Assembly: GCA_013373005.1 (NCBI GenBank)
Contig: JABXIP010000005.1
Location: 1 to 7,043, forward strand
DNA length: 7,043 nt
Direction: 5' to 3'
Source: Cytophagia bacterium
Lineage (GTDB): Bacteria; Bacteroidota; Bacteroidia; Cytophagales; Cyclobacteriaceae
Within the stretch, counting starts at the first letter, position 1. The number at the start of each line of letters is the position of its first letter. Made by a program: the position numbers and the translations under genes. This document shows, piece by piece, positions 5,520-7,043 of the stretch. The notes under the pieces are model-generated. The model saw nothing but the letters and a program-made list of their open reading frames with translations, was not told where the DNA came from and did no database searches.

Positions 5520-7043
5520 TTATGAAATCACTGTTCCCAACTCATCGTTGATCTCCTTCAACATCAGTTTCAAATGCTTGTGCATTCTCATTAGCTCTTC
5601 CTGTTCATCCTGGTTTTTAGACTTCTTGAGCGTCTCCTCATTCTGATGGATAAGCGACTCAAGCTTCTTCCTTTTCAACCTAAGAATGGCCGAATAGGCT
5701 GCATTAGGCAAGTCTTCAGATTCATGAATAGTGCTGATTTTATGCTTCTGCTCCCAGCCTTCACTCACAAAGTATTTCATCTCCAACAGATCGATCACCA
5801 ATTGGCTCATGTTTGGATTTTCCGGACCTATAAATTTGTCCGGTTCCAACTTAGTGCCTGAGTGAACCAGCTGAGCCGCCAGATTAAGCGTTTGCTCAAT
5901 CATTTCATTTTCGAAATTGATCGATTCTGTTTCTCCCAAAATGAATTCGCCAATACTCATCTCCTCATCAAAAGGCTCGTTACCATAGTTGATTACCAAG
6001 CGAAGACACTCTCTTTCTACAGGAAAAGCCAGTGTACCAATGTCAGGTTTTTCCTGTGGTGGTTGAACTGGAGCGACAGGTTCAACATCCTGATAAACTT
6101 CCTGATTCCTGTCCTTTCGTTGTTTCTGAATGATGAGCTTATTCAGCTCACTAAGCAACACCTGTTCTTCAACATCCAACAAGTTGGCACAGGCAGAAAC
6201 ATAAACCGACCTTTTGATTCCATCAGGAATGAGGGAAATACTTTCAATGATATCGCGAATTACCTGAACCTTTTTAGTAGGGTCGGTTTGCTTACCACCA
6301 TCTGTAAGAATATCGGTCTTGAAGGTGAGAAAGTCGCGGGCATTATTCTTCAGATAATCCTGAAAGGCATCGGAAGTCATGGTTCTGGAGAAACTATCCG
6401 GGTCTTCACCATCAGGGAAAACCACTGCATGAACATCCAGATCATGTTCCAGAATCATATCAATACCTCTAAAAGAGGCCTTGATACCGGCACTATCACC
6501 ATCGTATAGCACCGTAATATTTTTAGTATAGCGGCTGATGAGCTGAATTTGCTCTTTGGTCAAACTCGTTCCGCTACTGGCAACCACATTGTGCACTCCA
6601 GCTTGATGCATGGAGATCACATCAGTATAACCTTCTACCAAGTAGCACAGATCTTCATTACGAATGGCCTGACGCGCCTGATGAATTCCATAAAGAATAT
6701 TACTCTTATGGTAAACATCGGTCTCTGGAGAGTTGATGTATTTAGGCTGCTTCTTATCACTTCTCAGCGTTCTGGCACCAAAAGCGATGACTTTACCCGC
6801 AACGTTCTGTATAGGGAACATCACTCGGCCTCGGAAGCGATCGTAAGTCTTATTCTCTTGTTTGAGAATCAGGCCAGCCTTCTCCAGTATTTCTTCTCTG
6901 TGTCCTTTGCTCTTAGCCTCTTTCAGCAGTGCATCCCATTGGTCGAGCGAGTAACCCAACTCAAATGTTTTGATAGTCTGCTCAGTAAACCCTCTTTCCT
7001 TAAAGTAGCTTAAGCCAATCGACTTCCCCTCATCAGAATCGAA
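5520..7043 (-). CDS. dnaG: DNA primase DnaG, 5' end outside window
   Basis: DnaG makes the RNA primers for chromosome replication and works with the replicative helicase. The minus-strand frame is open to the window edge (508 codons with the stop). The TTG at 6959-6957 is an internal Leu in FELGYSLDQWD, not a start. Residues numbered from the window edge show ERGFTEQTI (17-25); the basic RNA-polymerase motif RFRGRVMFPI (69-78); FGARTL (88-93); and PKYINSPET (100-108). The TOPRIM core has the acidic EGYTD (137-141), the DGDSAG motif (181-186) with its metal-binding aspartates, and DGEDPDSF (211-218). A Pro-rich linker lies near 320-333. A helical C-terminal region, including a Lys/Glu-rich likely coiled coil near 453-503, should be the divergent helicase-binding domain. 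The zinc-binding N-terminal domain, roughly 150 residues, must lie beyond the window. The neighbour downstream is ribBA, not rpoD as in the proteobacterial macromolecular-synthesis operon. Confidence 0.97.
   Translation of the reverse strand, partial: FDSDEGKSIGLSYFKERGFTEQTIKTFELGYSLDQWDALLKEAKSKGHREEILEKAGLILKQENKTYDRFRGRVMFPIQNVAGKVIAFGARTLRSDKKQPKYINSPETDVYHKSNILYGIHQARQAIRNEDLCYLVEGYTDVISMHQAGVHNVVASSGTSLTKEQIQLISRYTKNITVLYDGDSAGIKASFRGIDMILEHDLDVHAVVFPDGEDPDSFSRTMTSDAFQDYLKNNARDFLTFKTDILTDGGKQTDPTKKVQVIRDIIESISLIPDGIKRSVYVSACANLLDVEEQVLLSELNKLIIQKQRKDRNQEVYQDVEPVAPVQPPQEKPDIGTLAFPVERECLRLVINYGNEPFDEEMSIGEFILGETESINFENEMIEQTLNLAAQLVHSGTKLEPDKFIGPENPNMSQLVIDLLEMKYFVSEGWEQKHKISTIHESEDLPNAAYSAILRLKRKKLESLIHQNEETLKKSKNQDEQEELMRMHKHLKLMLKEINDELGTVIS

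Noticed and set aside
5862..6509. Long plus-strand open frame (about 215 codons) opposite dnaG
   Set aside because: It lies wholly antisense to the well-conserved TOPRIM and C-terminal coding part of dnaG, and its translation shows no recognisable domain. It is a shadow frame.
6957..6959. TTG as a start codon for dnaG
   Set aside because: The frame continues to the window edge and encodes GKSIGLSYFKERGFTEQTI, a normal internal part of DnaG, so this codon is an internal leucine.
6549..7013. Second plus-strand open frame opposite dnaG
   Set aside because: It mirrors conserved DnaG motifs on the other strand and has no family signature of its own.

Overview
The window looks like chromosomal DNA from a Bacteroidota bacterium, probably Cytophagales-like. 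The reasons are: promoter -7 boxes of the TAnnTTTG type in front of surE and ribBA; A-rich leaders with no clear Shine-Dalgarno sequence; an orphan four-helix-bundle membrane protein; a secreted hypothetical protein with a lineage-typical C-terminal tail; and heptanucleotide tandem repeats in an intergenic gap. The species cannot be named from the sequence alone. I see no phage, transposase, CRISPR array, tRNA or rRNA.

Layout. Positions 1-2526 hold four plus-strand genes: the 3' part of an NTF2/SnoaL-like hypothetical gene, an alpha/beta-hydrolase lipoprotein, a PhnB-like VOC protein, and a two-helix membrane protein with an MCP-type sensor bundle but no signalling domain. The first two overlap or nearly touch. 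The last two are 18 bp apart. Each pair could be co-transcribed. Positions 2527-2768 form a convergent intergenic gap packed with three successive inverted repeats and a 7-bp tandem repeat that runs into the surE stop codon. Positions 2769-7043 hold four minus-strand genes. In transcription order these are dnaG (5' end outside the window), ribBA, a secreted protein of unknown function, and surE.

Function. The minus-strand block is mostly housekeeping: replication primase, riboflavin precursor synthesis, and a nucleotide phosphatase. ribBA and surE each have their own recognisable -7 element, so they need not depend on readthrough from dnaG. The plus-strand genes look accessory: one predicted cell-envelope hydrolase, one small cytoplasmic VOC-fold protein and one inner-membrane protein. 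Their substrates and ligands cannot be read from the sequence.

The two points most worth a second look are the RibA half of RibBA and the convergent gap. The RibA half has lost all three zinc cysteines, the catalytic tyrosine and the catalytic arginine, so it is probably not a working GTP cyclohydrolase II. The gap has a dense, unexplained hairpin and tandem-repeat architecture. I did not find evidence for a wholly new multi-gene system.
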